In this document: positions 53,653-63,082 of the stretch, one piece after another
Position numbering within the stretch: position 1 is the first letter of the stretch
Layout of the letters: the number at the start of each line of letters is the position of its first letter
Assembly (NCBI RefSeq): GCF_022538115.1
Contig: NZ_JAKZAL010000006.1
Span: 1 to 64,000, forward strand
Origin: Cognataquiflexum rubidum
GTDB lineage: Bacteria > Bacteroidota > Bacteroidia > Cytophagales > Cyclobacteriaceae
Length of the DNA stretch: 64,000 nucleotides
Direction of reading: 5' to 3'
The notes under the pieces: model-generated
The model's input: only the letters and a program-made list of their open reading frames with translations
Database searches by the model: none
What the model was told of the DNA's origin: nothing
Translations under genes and position numbers: made by a program

Positions 53653-54885
53653 TTATAAACCTATATCCACTTGGTGTTTTAGAATATCGTCAAAAGTTTC
53701 TCTTTCTCTTATAAGATGGGCTTTGCCTTTGAGGATCAAAACCTCAGCAGGACGGAGCCTTGAATTGTAATTGGAAGACATACTGTAGCCATAAGCTCCG
53801 GCATTTTTTATGGCGAGAACATCACCTTCCTGTACCTCTTTAAGTTTTCTGTCAGCGGCGATCGTATCAGTCTCGCAGATATACCCAACGATGGTGTAGA
53901 TTCTTTCAGGTCCATCAAGTTTGGAAATATTCACCACCCCGTGGTAGGCATCATACATCATCGGACGGATGAGGTGGTTGAGACCTGTGTCCACTCCGAC
54001 AAATGTGGAAGCTGGAGTCGGCTTCACCACATTGACTTTGGTCAAAAGAAACCCCGATTCTGACACGAGAAATTTTCCCGGTTCAAACCAGATCTCCAAT
54101 TCAGTTCCGTATTCCTTGCAGAAAGCTTTGAAAGCCTGAGATACTTTGGCACCGACTTCTTCTATATCGGTGGAAATATCATCCGGCTTGTAGGCGACTT
54201 TGAATCCTCCCCCAAAATCGAGGAATTTGAGTCCTTTAAATTCTCTTGCTGCATCAAAAACGATATTGGCTCCCCTGAGGAAAACCTCAGCGTCCAAAAT
54301 ATCGGAACCTGTATGGATATGCAATCCAATGATGTTGAGGTCGTGGGCTTCGACGACTTTGAGCACATGCTTAAGCTGAAGTATAGAGATTCCAAACTTG
54401 CTGTCAATATGGCCCACGGATATCTTGGCATTGCCGCCTGCAAGGATATGCGGATTCAGGCGGATGCAAAGCGGTACTTTATTTCCATAGAAAGTGCCAA
54501 AATGTTCCAACATCGGGATGTTGTCAATGTTGATCATTACGCCAAGCGCAACGGCTTCCTGAATTTCTTCAAAAGAAACACTGTTGGGCGTATACATGAT
54601 TTCATGCGGTTCAAATCCCGCATGTTGGCAAAGTTTCACTTCTTCAATGGAAACAGCATCTACACCAGTACCTGCTTTTTTCATCAATTTCAAGATATTG
54701 ATATTGGAAAGTGCTTTGGTGGCGTATTTGATTTTGAGATTGACTCCCGCAAAGGATTTTTGAATGAGTTTTACCTTTTCCAAAATTTTCTCCCCATCAT
54801 ACACATATAAAGGTGTGCCATATTCTTTTGCCAAACCGATCAAAGAAACTCCCTGAATCTGGTATTGCTGGTCTCTAACTTCCAT
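53653..54885 (-). CDS. lysA: Diaminopimelate decarboxylase
   Basis: A 410-residue PLP enzyme of the alanine-racemase fold: the PLP lysine lies in IKYATKALSN (near 44), HTGSD marks the phosphate loop (near 190), and the C-terminal CETDTIA supplies the second-subunit Cys with GAYGYSMSSNYNSRLRPAE. It removes CO2 from meso-diaminopimelate to give lysine. The ATG at 54885 (MEVRDQQYQI) is preferred; the extension to 54924 adds unconserved residues. It is divergent from the kinase at 55046. Confidence 0.96.
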   Translation of the reverse strand: MEVRDQQYQIQGVSLIGLAKEYGTPLYVYDGEKILEKVKLIQKSFAGVNLKIKYATKALSNINILKLMKKAGTGVDAVSIEEVKLCQHAGFEPHEIMYTPNSVSFEEIQEAVALGVMINIDNIPMLEHFGTFYGNKVPLCIRLNPHILAGGNAKISVGHIDSKFGISILQLKHVLKVVEAHDLNIIGLHIHTGSDILDAEVFLRGANIVFDAAREFKGLKFLDFGGGFKVAYKPDDISTDIEEVGAKVSQAFKAFCKEYGTELEIWFEPGKFLVSESGFLLTKVNVVKPTPASTFVGVDTGLNHLIRPMMYDAYHGVVNISKLDGPERIYTIVGYICETDTIAADRKLKEVQEGDVLAIKNAGAYGYSMSSNYNSRLRPAEVLILKGKAHLIRERETFDDILKHQVDIGL

Positions 54886-55045
54886 GAAACTAATTTTAAG
54901 CCTCAAAGATAAGGATAGAACCACAATAAAAAAGATTGAAAATCGGCACCCTGAATCTTCCTCGATTGAAACATGTTAGATAAATTACTCCGTTAAATAA
55001 TGTTAAGCCCATCCCTTACCATCCAATAAGGAATAAATTTGCATC

Positions 55046-56758
55046 ATGTCGAGTTCCCAAATGAAACTGATCATCATCTTGATGTCCATTGCCAGTCTTG
55101 GTTTGGTGGGCTTCCAGTACTATTGGATCAGAAATGCACTGCGCATCAACGAGGAAAGATTTGAACAGGCAGTCTATCAATCCTTGGCTGCGACTATTGC
55201 ACAAATAGAGAAAGATGAAACCAGCGATGTTTTTCTAGATGTGCTTGCACAGGACACCATGCTCCAACAATCGCTTGTCAACCAGATTGAGCCTATAATC
55301 GTACAGATTCGCCAGAGACCTATTTCAGGAAGAAAAAGACCCTCGGTTATTGATACTTTACTGAAAGAACCCATTCCTCAGATCAGTCAAAGTTTTAAAA
55401 GATTGATCGAATACAGGGGTCTTGACAAAAAGGTCATGGAAGACCTCGACAATTTCTTTACCACCCTGACACCGGAGATTGCTTCTTCTATGTTTACCCC
55501 TGACGAAATGGAGATTTTGCTTCAGGAAAGGGAACGGCAGCTAAACTACCTTGACCAATCTGAAAAGTTATACAGGAGCAAATACGGGTTTGCCCCTAAT
55601 CCAGATTTTGTCGAGGAGTACAATATCCCCATGGATTTTTTGGAGAAGATCAGGGTAGCCAATCAAAAAATCGCATTGTTTGACCGTGCTTGGGGAGAAT
55701 TGATTGGGAAGAAAGATGTCTTTTCTAGAATGGATACCGGTCAGGTCAATCAAATCCTGAAAAATAACCTTAAAGAAAAAGGGATTGAACAGCCTTTCGA
55801 TTTGGGGATAATCAATGAAAAGGGGAAGCTTTTTCCGGTGACAGCTTTGGTAGATTCATTCTCTTTGGTCAATTCAAAAATGCAGGCGAGGCTATTTCCG
55901 GGGGATATTATTCCGCAGGAAAACTACCTGTTTATCCACTTTCCGTATAAAAGAGCCTATGTCTTCAGACAAATATGGCTTCCAGTGCTGAGTTCGGTGC
56001 TATTTATCGGAATCGTGATTTTCTGTTTTGTCTATGCCATCAGGGTGATCATCCGGCAAAAAAACCTTTCCGAAATCAAGAACGATTTCATCAACAACAT
56101 GACCCATGAGTTCAAAACTCCCATCGCAACCGTCAGCCTTGCTGTGGAAGCTTTGCAAGATCCTGAATTGTTGAACCAGGAATCTTTCCGAAAAAGATAC
56201 CTGACCATCATCAAGGATGAAAACAAAAGATTGGGAGGTCAGGTAGAGAAAGTCTTGCAAGCAGCTACTTTAGAGAAAAAGGAGTTCAGCCTGAAAATGG
56301 AATATGTCGACCTGACGGAAATTTTGGAAAATGCCAAATCGCAGTTTGAACTTCAGGTGGAAAATAAAGGCGGAAAAATCACCCTTGAAAACAGGATGAA
56401 TGATCCCAATCTGATGTCTGATCCATTCCATTTGTCGCATATTATCAATAACCTGCTCGACAACGCCAACAAATACAGCAGAGACAGTCCTATCATCCAC
56501 ATCAAAGCTTGGGACCAAAACGGTTTTGTTTTCGTGTCTATTCAGGACAATGGAATAGGCATGTCAAAAGAAGCCACCAAGAAAATTTTCGATAAATTCT
56601 ACAGGATTCCCACAGGCAATGTCCACGATGTAAAAGGCTTTGGACTTGGACTATCCTATGTCAAAACCATTATTGAAGCCCATAAGGGTGAAATATCCGT
56701 AAACAGTGAACCAGGAAAAGGAAGTATATTTACCATCAAACTCCCCAAGACACCATGA
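55046..56758 (+). CDS. Sensor histidine kinase
   Basis: A 570-residue membrane kinase: transmembrane helix near residues 8-28, a periplasmic domain of about 280 residues without a recognised family, a second helix near 312-335, then HisKA with MTHEFKTPIATVSL (phospho-His near 353) and HATPase_c with NLLDNANKYS, DNGIGMS and GFGLGLSYVKTI. The stop overlaps the OmpR-type regulator start by 4 bases (56755-56758), so they form a coupled two-component pair. The signal is unknown. Confidence 0.95.
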   Translation: MSSSQMKLIIILMSIASLGLVGFQYYWIRNALRINEERFEQAVYQSLAATIAQIEKDETSDVFLDVLAQDTMLQQSLVNQIEPIIVQIRQRPISGRKRPSVIDTLLKEPIPQISQSFKRLIEYRGLDKKVMEDLDNFFTTLTPEIASSMFTPDEMEILLQERERQLNYLDQSEKLYRSKYGFAPNPDFVEEYNIPMDFLEKIRVANQKIALFDRAWGELIGKKDVFSRMDTGQVNQILKNNLKEKGIEQPFDLGIINEKGKLFPVTALVDSFSLVNSKMQARLFPGDIIPQENYLFIHFPYKRAYVFRQIWLPVLSSVLFIGIVIFCFVYAIRVIIRQKNLSEIKNDFINNMTHEFKTPIATVSLAVEALQDPELLNQESFRKRYLTIIKDENKRLGGQVEKVLQAATLEKKEFSLKMEYVDLTEILENAKSQFELQVENKGGKITLENRMNDPNLMSDPFHLSHIINNLLDNANKYSRDSPIIHIKAWDQNGFVFVSIQDNGIGMSKEATKKIFDKFYRIPTGNVHDVKGFGLGLSYVKTIIEAHKGEISVNSEPGKGSIFTIKLPKTP

Positions 56759-57447
56759 GCAAACCAAAACTATTAGTAGTAGAAGATGATCCGAATCTAG
56801 GGGATATCCTGCAGGAATACCTGACCATGAAAGGATATGAAACAACCCTTTGCAGAGATGGGGAAGAAGGTTGGACCAAGTTTAAAAAGGACAAATACAG
56901 CATGGCTATCTTGGATATCATGATGCCCAAGAAAGACGGCTTTACCCTCGGCAAAGAGATCAAGAAAGTACAGGAAGACCTCCCTATCATTTACCTGACT
57001 GCCAAAAACCTCAAAGAAGATATCATCGAGGGTTTGAAAATCGGGGCGGACGATTATATCACCAAGCCATTCAGCATGGAGGAATTGCTGCTCCGGATCG
57101 GGGCGATTCTCCGTCGAACACAAAAGTCGGAGGAAGTTCTGACGCTAAAACTGTACAAATTCGGGGAATTTGAACTCCACTATGACGAGCAATACATCAA
57201 AGGTCCCTCCGGCATCCACAAGCTCACTTCCAAGGAAAATGAACTGATCCGGCTTTTGGCTTCGGAAATCAACAAATTGGTAAACAGAAGCCATGCGCTG
57301 AAGCAGATTTGGGGAGATGATTCTTATTTCAATGCGCGAAGCATGGATGTGTATCTCAGCAAAATCCGGAAAATCCTCAAAGACGATCCCAAGGTCCAGA
57401 TCATTACGATCCACGGGGAAGGTTTCAAAATGGTGGTAACTGACTAA
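56755..57447 (+). CDS. OmpR-family response regulator
   Basis: A 230-residue regulator: receiver domain with Asp11/Asp12, phospho-acceptor in MAILDIMMPKKDG (near residue 54), and a winged-helix Trans_reg_C domain (about 135-230, HKLTSKENELIRLLASEINK, RSMDVYLSKIRKIL). It is co-translated with the kinase before it and is 2 bases ahead of the His-rich lipoprotein gene, which is then a probable direct output or sensor partner. Confidence 0.95.
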   Translation: MSKPKLLVVEDDPNLGDILQEYLTMKGYETTLCRDGEEGWTKFKKDKYSMAILDIMMPKKDGFTLGKEIKKVQEDLPIIYLTAKNLKEDIIEGLKIGADDYITKPFSMEELLLRIGAILRRTQKSEEVLTLKLYKFGEFELHYDEQYIKGPSGIHKLTSKENELIRLLASEINKLVNRSHALKQIWGDDSYFNARSMDVYLSKIRKILKDDPKVQIITIHGEGFKMVVTD

Positions 57448-57449
57448 AA

Positions 57450-58682
57450 ATGACCAAAAAAACCGGCAATCAAATTGTTATATTGGGCTTCCTCTTGGGG
57501 ACAGCCCTTTTTTCTTGTGGGCAAAAAAAGCAGGAAACCATTGCCCCTTCTGTAGGATTGGTGAAAGAAATATCCTCACAAACTGCCCATATCGAAGAAC
57601 CGTATTTTTTCACATCTCTTCAAGGCGACACGTATCTTTCTTGGATAGAAAAATCTGATTCTGTCAATATTTTTAAATTCTCTAAGTTGGAAGGGGATAC
57701 CTTTTCCCCCGAAACCACCATTGCGCAAGGATCGGATTGGTTTGTCAATTGGGCGGATTATCCACAGATGTCAGCTTTTGTAGACGGTACTTTGATCGCC
57801 GCATTTTTACAGAAAAGCGGCGAAGGAACCTTTGCCTACGATGTCCGGATCAGCATTTCCAAAGATGGGAAGCTATGGTCTGAGCCCTTTGTCCTGCACG
57901 ATGACAAGACCCAAACAGAACACGGCTTTGTTTCCATGGTCCCTTGGGGAGAAAATATGTTGGTGACTTGGCTTGATGGAAGAAATACCGGAGGTGGAGG
58001 TCACGACCATAGCCACGACCACGGTCACCATGGACAGATGACTGTCAGGGCAGCGGTATTGGATACTGAAGGGAAGAAAATAGACGAATGGGAACTGGAC
58101 AACAGGGTTTGTGACTGCTGTCAGACGACCTCGGCCATGACTGAGGAAGGCCCGTTGGTGATCTTCAGAGACAGGTCCGAAACTGAAATCAGGGATTTGG
58201 GGATTGCAAAATTTGAAAACGGAAATTGGAAAGAAACGGCACCGGTTTATATGGATTTGTGGGAAATAGCCGCCTGTCCTGTCAATGGCCCAAGAGTCTC
58301 TGCCATAGGAAATCAGGTTGCTGTGGCTTGGTATACAGGTGCAAATGACAATCCTGAAGTGAAAGTTTCCTTTTCCGATGACAATGGAAAGTCCTTTGAA
58401 ACGCCTACCAAAATCGACCTTGGGCAAACCCTTGGACGCGTGGACATTGAAATGATAGCCAAAGACAAGGCGATGGTGTGTTGGATGGAAGAGGGGAAGA
58501 TTCTTGTCAGGTCGGTGGATTCCTCCGGCAAATTGGGTAATCCGATTCAAGTGGCTACCTCATCCGACAAAAGAAGCAGTGGTTTTCCCCAAATGGCCAA
58601 AAACGGAAATACCCTTTGGTTTGCCTGGACGGATGATTCCGGGGAACTTAGAAAGGTCAAAGTCGCAAAAATGCCAATTTAA
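57450..58682 (+). CDS. Exported lipoprotein, sialidase-like propeller, His/Cys-rich
   Basis: A 410-residue lipoprotein (lipobox ALFSC, Cys23). The body resembles a BNR/sialidase-type beta-propeller (VRISISKDGKLWSEPF, VKVSFSDDNGKSFETP, Asp-box-like strings) but lacks an evident sialidase active site. A His-rich loop GGGGHDHSHDHGHHG (181-195) and a CDCC motif (221-224) plus AACPVNGP (Cys276) suggest metal binding. It starts 2 bases after the response regulator stop, so the kinase, regulator and lipoprotein form one unit; a metal or redox-linked signal is a reasonable but unproved guess. Confidence 0.8.
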   Translation: MTKKTGNQIVILGFLLGTALFSCGQKKQETIAPSVGLVKEISSQTAHIEEPYFFTSLQGDTYLSWIEKSDSVNIFKFSKLEGDTFSPETTIAQGSDWFVNWADYPQMSAFVDGTLIAAFLQKSGEGTFAYDVRISISKDGKLWSEPFVLHDDKTQTEHGFVSMVPWGENMLVTWLDGRNTGGGGHDHSHDHGHHGQMTVRAAVLDTEGKKIDEWELDNRVCDCCQTTSAMTEEGPLVIFRDRSETEIRDLGIAKFENGNWKETAPVYMDLWEIAACPVNGPRVSAIGNQVAVAWYTGANDNPEVKVSFSDDNGKSFETPTKIDLGQTLGRVDIEMIAKDKAMVCWMEEGKILVRSVDSSGKLGNPIQVATSSDKRSSGFPQMAKNGNTLWFAWTDDSGELRKVKVAKMPI

Positions 58683-59509
58683 TAGTTGGTATCAGTTCTA
58701 GAAACCACCCCTAAAAGCATTTCCATTTTTCCCTTAAAGTCAATAATCCGTTCTGAAGGATATAAATACTCTGCTTTTAGCAATTGCACATAGGCGGCTT
58801 TGTATTTTTGCTCATCAAATTTTTTGACCGCATCATTATAATATTGCAACCCTGCCAATTCACGGAGTCCGATTTTTTCGAATAGGGTATTGGATTCATT
58901 TTTGGAAAAAAACGATCCCACCTCAACAGGCTTCAGGTTGGCAGATTTAGATGAATGAATGATAAAACTGTTCAGAAATCCCAAAGTCTCCTGCTCTCCC
59001 AAGATCAGTCCTTCAACTGCAAAAGTACTTTCTATGATAAACGGGGTTTTCTTAAATATTCCTTGGATGAATACGTGCTCTTCAGTTTCGATGATCTCAT
59101 ATGGAATATCAAACCGGTTTAAGAGCAGGGCATAAACAGCAGTACCCGTGACGCAGTCATAAATTCCCTGATCAATAGTCTTTGAGAAGTTGGCGTTTTT
59201 TTGGTATTCTTTCAAAAGATGTTGTTGTGCAAGAAAAAAAACATCCGACAGGATTCTAAGGCTTTTTCTCTTCCTGGTGGGTATCCTATCCAAATCCGAT
59301 ACGACTTGGTTCCAATTTGTCAGGGAAAGTTTTTCATTTGGATAAAGTGATTGGAGCAATAAAAATGGATTATTCTGATGGTTAAAAAGTAGTTTTCTTT
59401 CAGAAGTATTGTCAAAAACAGGAAGAATCAAATGGTCAATTTTATCTTGAGAGCTAGCAGAGAAGCTAACCAATAGCAGAGATAACAGTATCGTTGACAA
59501 TTTTTTCAT
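58679..59509 (-). CDS. Exported protein with possible transglutaminase-like fold
   Basis: A 276-residue protein with a signal peptide (STILLSLLLVSFSASSQ). Residues about 115-175 carry IYDCVTGTAVYALLLNRFDI, then EEHVFIQG and FIIESTFA; the Cys, His and a following acidic strand are spaced as in transglutaminase-like cysteine peptidases, so a papain-like enzyme is possible. Its 3' end overlaps the lipoprotein gene 3' end by 4 bases (58679-58682), convergently. No operon partner. Confidence 0.65.
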   Translation of the reverse strand: MKKLSTILLSLLLVSFSASSQDKIDHLILPVFDNTSERKLLFNHQNNPFLLLQSLYPNEKLSLTNWNQVVSDLDRIPTRKRKSLRILSDVFFLAQQHLLKEYQKNANFSKTIDQGIYDCVTGTAVYALLLNRFDIPYEIIETEEHVFIQGIFKKTPFIIESTFAVEGLILGEQETLGFLNSFIIHSSKSANLKPVEVGSFFSKNESNTLFEKIGLRELAGLQYYNDAVKKFDEQKYKAAYVQLLKAEYLYPSERIIDFKGKMEMLLGVVSRTDTNY

Positions 59510-59885
59510 TTACTTTGAGGAGCATATGGTAACATTCGGTTAATCCAAAATTAACAATAAATTAATATTAAGGAAATAAATGATCAAAAACTTAACATTA
59601 AAATAACATTGAAAATTAAGTATTGTAAAAAATGCACTTTCTGAAAAGGATTTTGGATTGTGTGTTGAAATGAAGCAGCGCTAAAAATTGGACAAGAAGC
59701 TCTAAAAACATTCAGGCTTTACTCTTAATCAATTGGAGCATGAATTATGATGGACTTAATTCTGAATTCTGAATTCTTAACTCAACACTTTCCTCCTCAA
59801 TTCTTAAATCTTGCTTCTCGCTTCTTGCCTCTCGGCTCTTTTTCCTTTGCCCCAATCTCCCGTCTCAAATCTCTTGCCTCACGTC
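59510..59885. other. Repeat-type filler upstream of rlmH 3' end
   Basis: 376 bases. The first half is AT-rich promoter for the minus-strand gene at 59509; the second half (59755-59885) is a pyrimidine-rich string with repeated ttctgaattc, cttgcttctcgcttcttgcc and related words, filler seen in Bacteroidota intergenic DNA. No gene. Confidence 0.55.
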
Positions 59886-60359
59886 TTATTGATGGTGATA
59901 AGGTTCATTCTTCAGAATCGTAAAAGCCCGATACAGTTGCTCCACAAAAAATACCCGGACCATTTGGTGGGAAAAGGTCATTTTGGAAAGAGAGATTTTG
60001 CCGTTTGCCCTTTGGTAGACTTCTTCTGAAAATCCATAAGGCCCGCCGATGACAAATATCAACTGCTTCAAACCTGAATTCATTTTCTTTTGGAGATAGT
60101 CCGAAAAATCCACTGACGAATATTGCTTTCCCTGTTCATCGAGTAACACCAACTCATCTGAAGTCTGCACTTTTTTCAGAATCAGTTCTCCTTCTTTTTC
60201 CTTTTGGGAGGCTTCGCTGAGGTTTTTGGAGTTTTTGAGATCGGGCATGATTTCCAACTCGAACTTGATATAAAACCCCAAGCGCTTGCTGTATTCCTCC
60301 AATAGCATCTGAATGGCGGCATGGTCTGTTTTGCCGACGGCGATAAGTCTGATCTGCAT
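59886..60359 (-). CDS. rlmH: 23S rRNA (pseudouridine-1915 N3)-methyltransferase
   Basis: A 157-residue SPOUT methyltransferase. The trefoil-knot signature IFVIGGPYGFSEEVY (near 102) and the C-terminal NEPYHHQ are diagnostic. It methylates pseudouridine 1915 in helix 69 of 23S rRNA on 70S ribosomes. Length is normal. It is divergent from the MBL-fold gene at 60465. Confidence 0.97.
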   Translation of the reverse strand: MQIRLIAVGKTDHAAIQMLLEEYSKRLGFYIKFELEIMPDLKNSKNLSEASQKEKEGELILKKVQTSDELVLLDEQGKQYSSVDFSDYLQKKMNSGLKQLIFVIGGPYGFSEEVYQRANGKISLSKMTFSHQMVRVFFVEQLYRAFTILKNEPYHHQ

Positions 60360-60464
60360 CCTGCAAAATAATTAAAGCTTAACCGAATAATCTGGATTTT
60401 GGAAATAATTGTGAAGAAGGATTCATGTTAAGCAGGTAGGGCAGGTTGGATAATTAGTAAACTA

Positions 60465-61583
60465 ATGAGATATTTAAAAAACTTAAATATGGAATTAATC
60501 AGAACATTTCACCCAATTGGGCAAGGAGCTTTTTACTCTGAAAGACATTATATAAGGGGAACTGAATTTACGATTGTATATGACTGTGGATCAACAACTC
60601 TCCAAGGAAAAAAATTTGAAAGGAAAATTAAGTCCACTTTTCCCAAAGACCATTCAATTGATGTTTTATTCATTTCACACTTTCATGCTGATCACATTAA
60701 TGGAATTGAAATTCTTGCCAAGCATTGTAATATAAAAAAAGTTGTTCTACCTCTTATTGACAACACTGCAAAAACACTATTGAAAGTTGCAAACTTGATT
60801 GAAAATAATTTTTTAGATACAAGATTAATTGATGATCCGGATGAATTTTTCGGTAAGGATATTCCAATAATTAGAATTGAAACGAATAATTTCGATCAAG
60901 AATCAGTAGAAATTAACACTAATATTTCAATAAATATTTCTGAAGTAAAGAATTCTGAAAATTTTCCAAGTGGAACTGTATTTAAATCTTTTTTGAATAA
61001 TGATTGGCTATTCATTCCGTTCAATTATGAACATCAAGTAAGGGAAAAACAATTTGAAAAAGCAATCAAAAATGAAGGTCTTTCTTTAGTTGAAATAGAC
61101 AGTATAAACAAAATCATTAAAAACAAAAGTATTATCATCAAAGCATATAAAGATGTTGACGGTGATCTTAATAAGAATTCAATGATTTTGTTTTCTGGTA
61201 AAAAAATGAGTGATCGAATTCATTGCTTTGATCATAATACTCACTTTTATTTTATCCGACATTTAGATTTTCAAAGTGGTTGTTTGTATTTAGGGGATAT
61301 TGATTTGAATGAACCAAATATTGTTAAGGATATTAATTCAAAATTAAAACAATTCTTGCCTTTCATTGGAACATTGCAAGTTCCCCACCACGGTTCTATT
61401 CACAATTTTGTTGGATCAATTTTACAGAAGGATGTTTGTGCTGTAATTTCTTTTGGTACAACAAACACCTATGGACATCCATCAGACAGAGTTCTTGGTG
61501 AGATAATAGCGAACCAATTATATCCTCGAATGGTGACAGAAAATCAAAAATCAATTGTAATTCAATGGAAACCATCTAGTTAA
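60465..61583 (+). CDS. MBL-fold metallohydrolase (accessory, AT-rich)
   Basis: A 372-residue cytoplasmic protein of the metallo-beta-lactamase fold: ISHFHADHINGIE (His72, His74, Asp76, His77) binds two metals, with later PHHGSIHNF and YGHPSDRV supplying further ligands as in ComEC-type domains. There is no membrane or signal segment. Met9 (60489) is an equally good start. Composition is far AT-richer than neighbours: the 60 bases from 61081 contain about 12 G+C. It converges with the BspA-like gene and differs from housekeeping neighbours, suggesting transfer. MBL proteins of this type appear in defence and conflict loci, but no partner effector is seen. Confidence 0.85.
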   Translation: MRYLKNLNMELIRTFHPIGQGAFYSERHYIRGTEFTIVYDCGSTTLQGKKFERKIKSTFPKDHSIDVLFISHFHADHINGIEILAKHCNIKKVVLPLIDNTAKTLLKVANLIENNFLDTRLIDDPDEFFGKDIPIIRIETNNFDQESVEINTNISINISEVKNSENFPSGTVFKSFLNNDWLFIPFNYEHQVREKQFEKAIKNEGLSLVEIDSINKIIKNKSIIIKAYKDVDGDLNKNSMILFSGKKMSDRIHCFDHNTHFYFIRHLDFQSGCLYLGDIDLNEPNIVKDINSKLKQFLPFIGTLQVPHHGSIHNFVGSILQKDVCAVISFGTTNTYGHPSDRVLGEIIANQLYPRMVTENQKSIVIQWKPSS

Positions 61584-61612
61584 AAAGCCAAGATTATATT
61601 GATTTCAATTTT

Positions 61613-63082
61613 TTAACTGTTTGAATGATCAGGACAACTTCCCCATTTAGGCTTATTTTCATCAGTTAATGGTGAACCCGTTGAAAAATCCTTGGGTTCT
61701 GAAGAAATATTTTTCACACACCATCGAGAAATATCTTGGTTGAAAATATAGTTTTTAGAAAAAATTGAGGTTAAATCTTTTACGTTAATAACATTCCAAT
61801 TCCCGATAGGCTGATTGAATTTGGAGCAGTGAAATACCCAACTCATGTCAACAACATTTCTAACATCCCAATCCCCTATTGGTTGGTCGAATTTGGAATC
61901 ATAAAACAACCCATTCATATTAACAACATTACCTACATCCCAATTCCCAATGGGTTGGTTAAATTGGGATTCAGAGAACATCCTACTAATATCTTTAACA
62001 TTACCAACATTCCAATTTGAAAGAGGTTGGTTAAATGGGGATTCACGAAACATCCAACTCATATCTGTTACCTTAGCAACATCCCAATTATTAATCGGTT
62101 GATTAAAGGGTGTATTTGAAAACATTCCACTCATATTAGTAACCTTACTTACATTCCATTTTACTATTGGTTGGTTAAAGGGTGTGTTTGAAAACATATT
62201 CTCAAAATTTAAAACATTACTTACATCCCAATTTTTTATAGAATGGTTGAAAGGAGAATCAGAAAACATAAAACTCATATTATTAACTTTACTAACATTC
62301 CAATCTCCGATAGGTTGATTAAAGGAAGAGCCAAAAAACATATCATTCATATTTTCAACATTAGATACATCCCAATTATCTATTGGTTGGTTGAAGGGCG
62401 ATCTTGAGAACATGTTACTCATATTTTTTACATTGCCGACATTCCAATTATTAATGGTTTGATTAAAGTGTTTGAATTCTTGATTTCGTTGAGGAATAGA
62501 TATGGAAAACATATAACTCATATCGATTACGCTGCTCACATCCCAGTTTCCAAGAGGTGAATTGAATCTTGAATCCCAAAACATTCCTTTCATGTCTTTC
62601 ACATTACTAACATCCCAACTTCCAATTGGTTGGTTGAAATTTGAAGAACGAAACATCTGATTCATACTTTGGACTTTACTAACATTCCAATTATTTATAG
62701 GTTGATTAAAAACACTATAACGAAACATCCAATTCATATCAATAACATTTCTAACATCCCAATTCTCTATGTTTTGGTTGAATTTCGAATCTCTAAACAT
62801 CCCTTTCATTTTTGTGACATTACCAACATCCCAATTACCAATGGGTTGATTAAAGTCTGAATCCTCAAATAATGCCTCCATATTGGTAACCAAAGTGGTA
62901 CAAAGTTTACTCATATCGCATCCTTCCTTTAATCTTTTTCTAAGTAAATTAGAATCAACTACCTCGTATTCCACGCCATCAACTTGTTGTCTGAATCCTA
63001 CATGACAATTGGGGGAACATTTAATGGTGATTGAATTGGTATCAAGATAAATTCTTGGAGTTATTAGATTTGAATTTTCCAT
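61613..63082 (-). CDS. BspA-like (DUF285) leucine-rich repeat protein
   Basis: A 489-residue protein with an N-terminal cap (residues 1-65, PRIYLDTNSITIKCSPNCHV and YEVVDSNLLRKRL) and 15 DUF285 repeats of about 25 residues plus one degenerate, each of the pattern FNQPIGNWDVSNVTNM...MF. These form a parallel solenoid used for surface adhesion in relatives. No signal peptide or sorting domain is visible here, so secretion is doubtful. It is AT-rich like the convergent MBL gene, with a 29-base gap between their ends. Confidence 0.9.
   Translation of the reverse strand: MENSNLITPRIYLDTNSITIKCSPNCHVGFRQQVDGVEYEVVDSNLLRKRLKEGCDMSKLCTTLVTNMEALFEDSDFNQPIGNWDVGNVTKMKGMFRDSKFNQNIENWDVRNVIDMNWMFRYSVFNQPINNWNVSKVQSMNQMFRSSNFNQPIGSWDVSNVKDMKGMFWDSRFNSPLGNWDVSSVIDMSYMFSISIPQRNQEFKHFNQTINNWNVGNVKNMSNMFSRSPFNQPIDNWDVSNVENMNDMFFGSSFNQPIGDWNVSKVNNMSFMFSDSPFNHSIKNWDVSNVLNFENMFSNTPFNQPIVKWNVSKVTNMSGMFSNTPFNQPINNWDVAKVTDMSWMFRESPFNQPLSNWNVGNVKDISRMFSESQFNQPIGNWDVGNVVNMNGLFYDSKFDQPIGDWDVRNVVDMSWVFHCSKFNQPIGNWNVINVKDLTSIFSKNYIFNQDISRWCVKNISSEPKDFSTGSPLTDENKPKWGSCPDHSNS

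Noticed and set aside
55034-55041. TAAATTTG box just before the histidine kinase ATG as a promoter
   Set aside because: It would give an almost leaderless mRNA and no -33 TTG is at the right distance.
61829-62860. Plus-strand frames over the BspA-like gene
   Set aside because: Short frames antisense to a regular repeat gene with clear coding sense on the minus strand; the DNA periodicity creates them.
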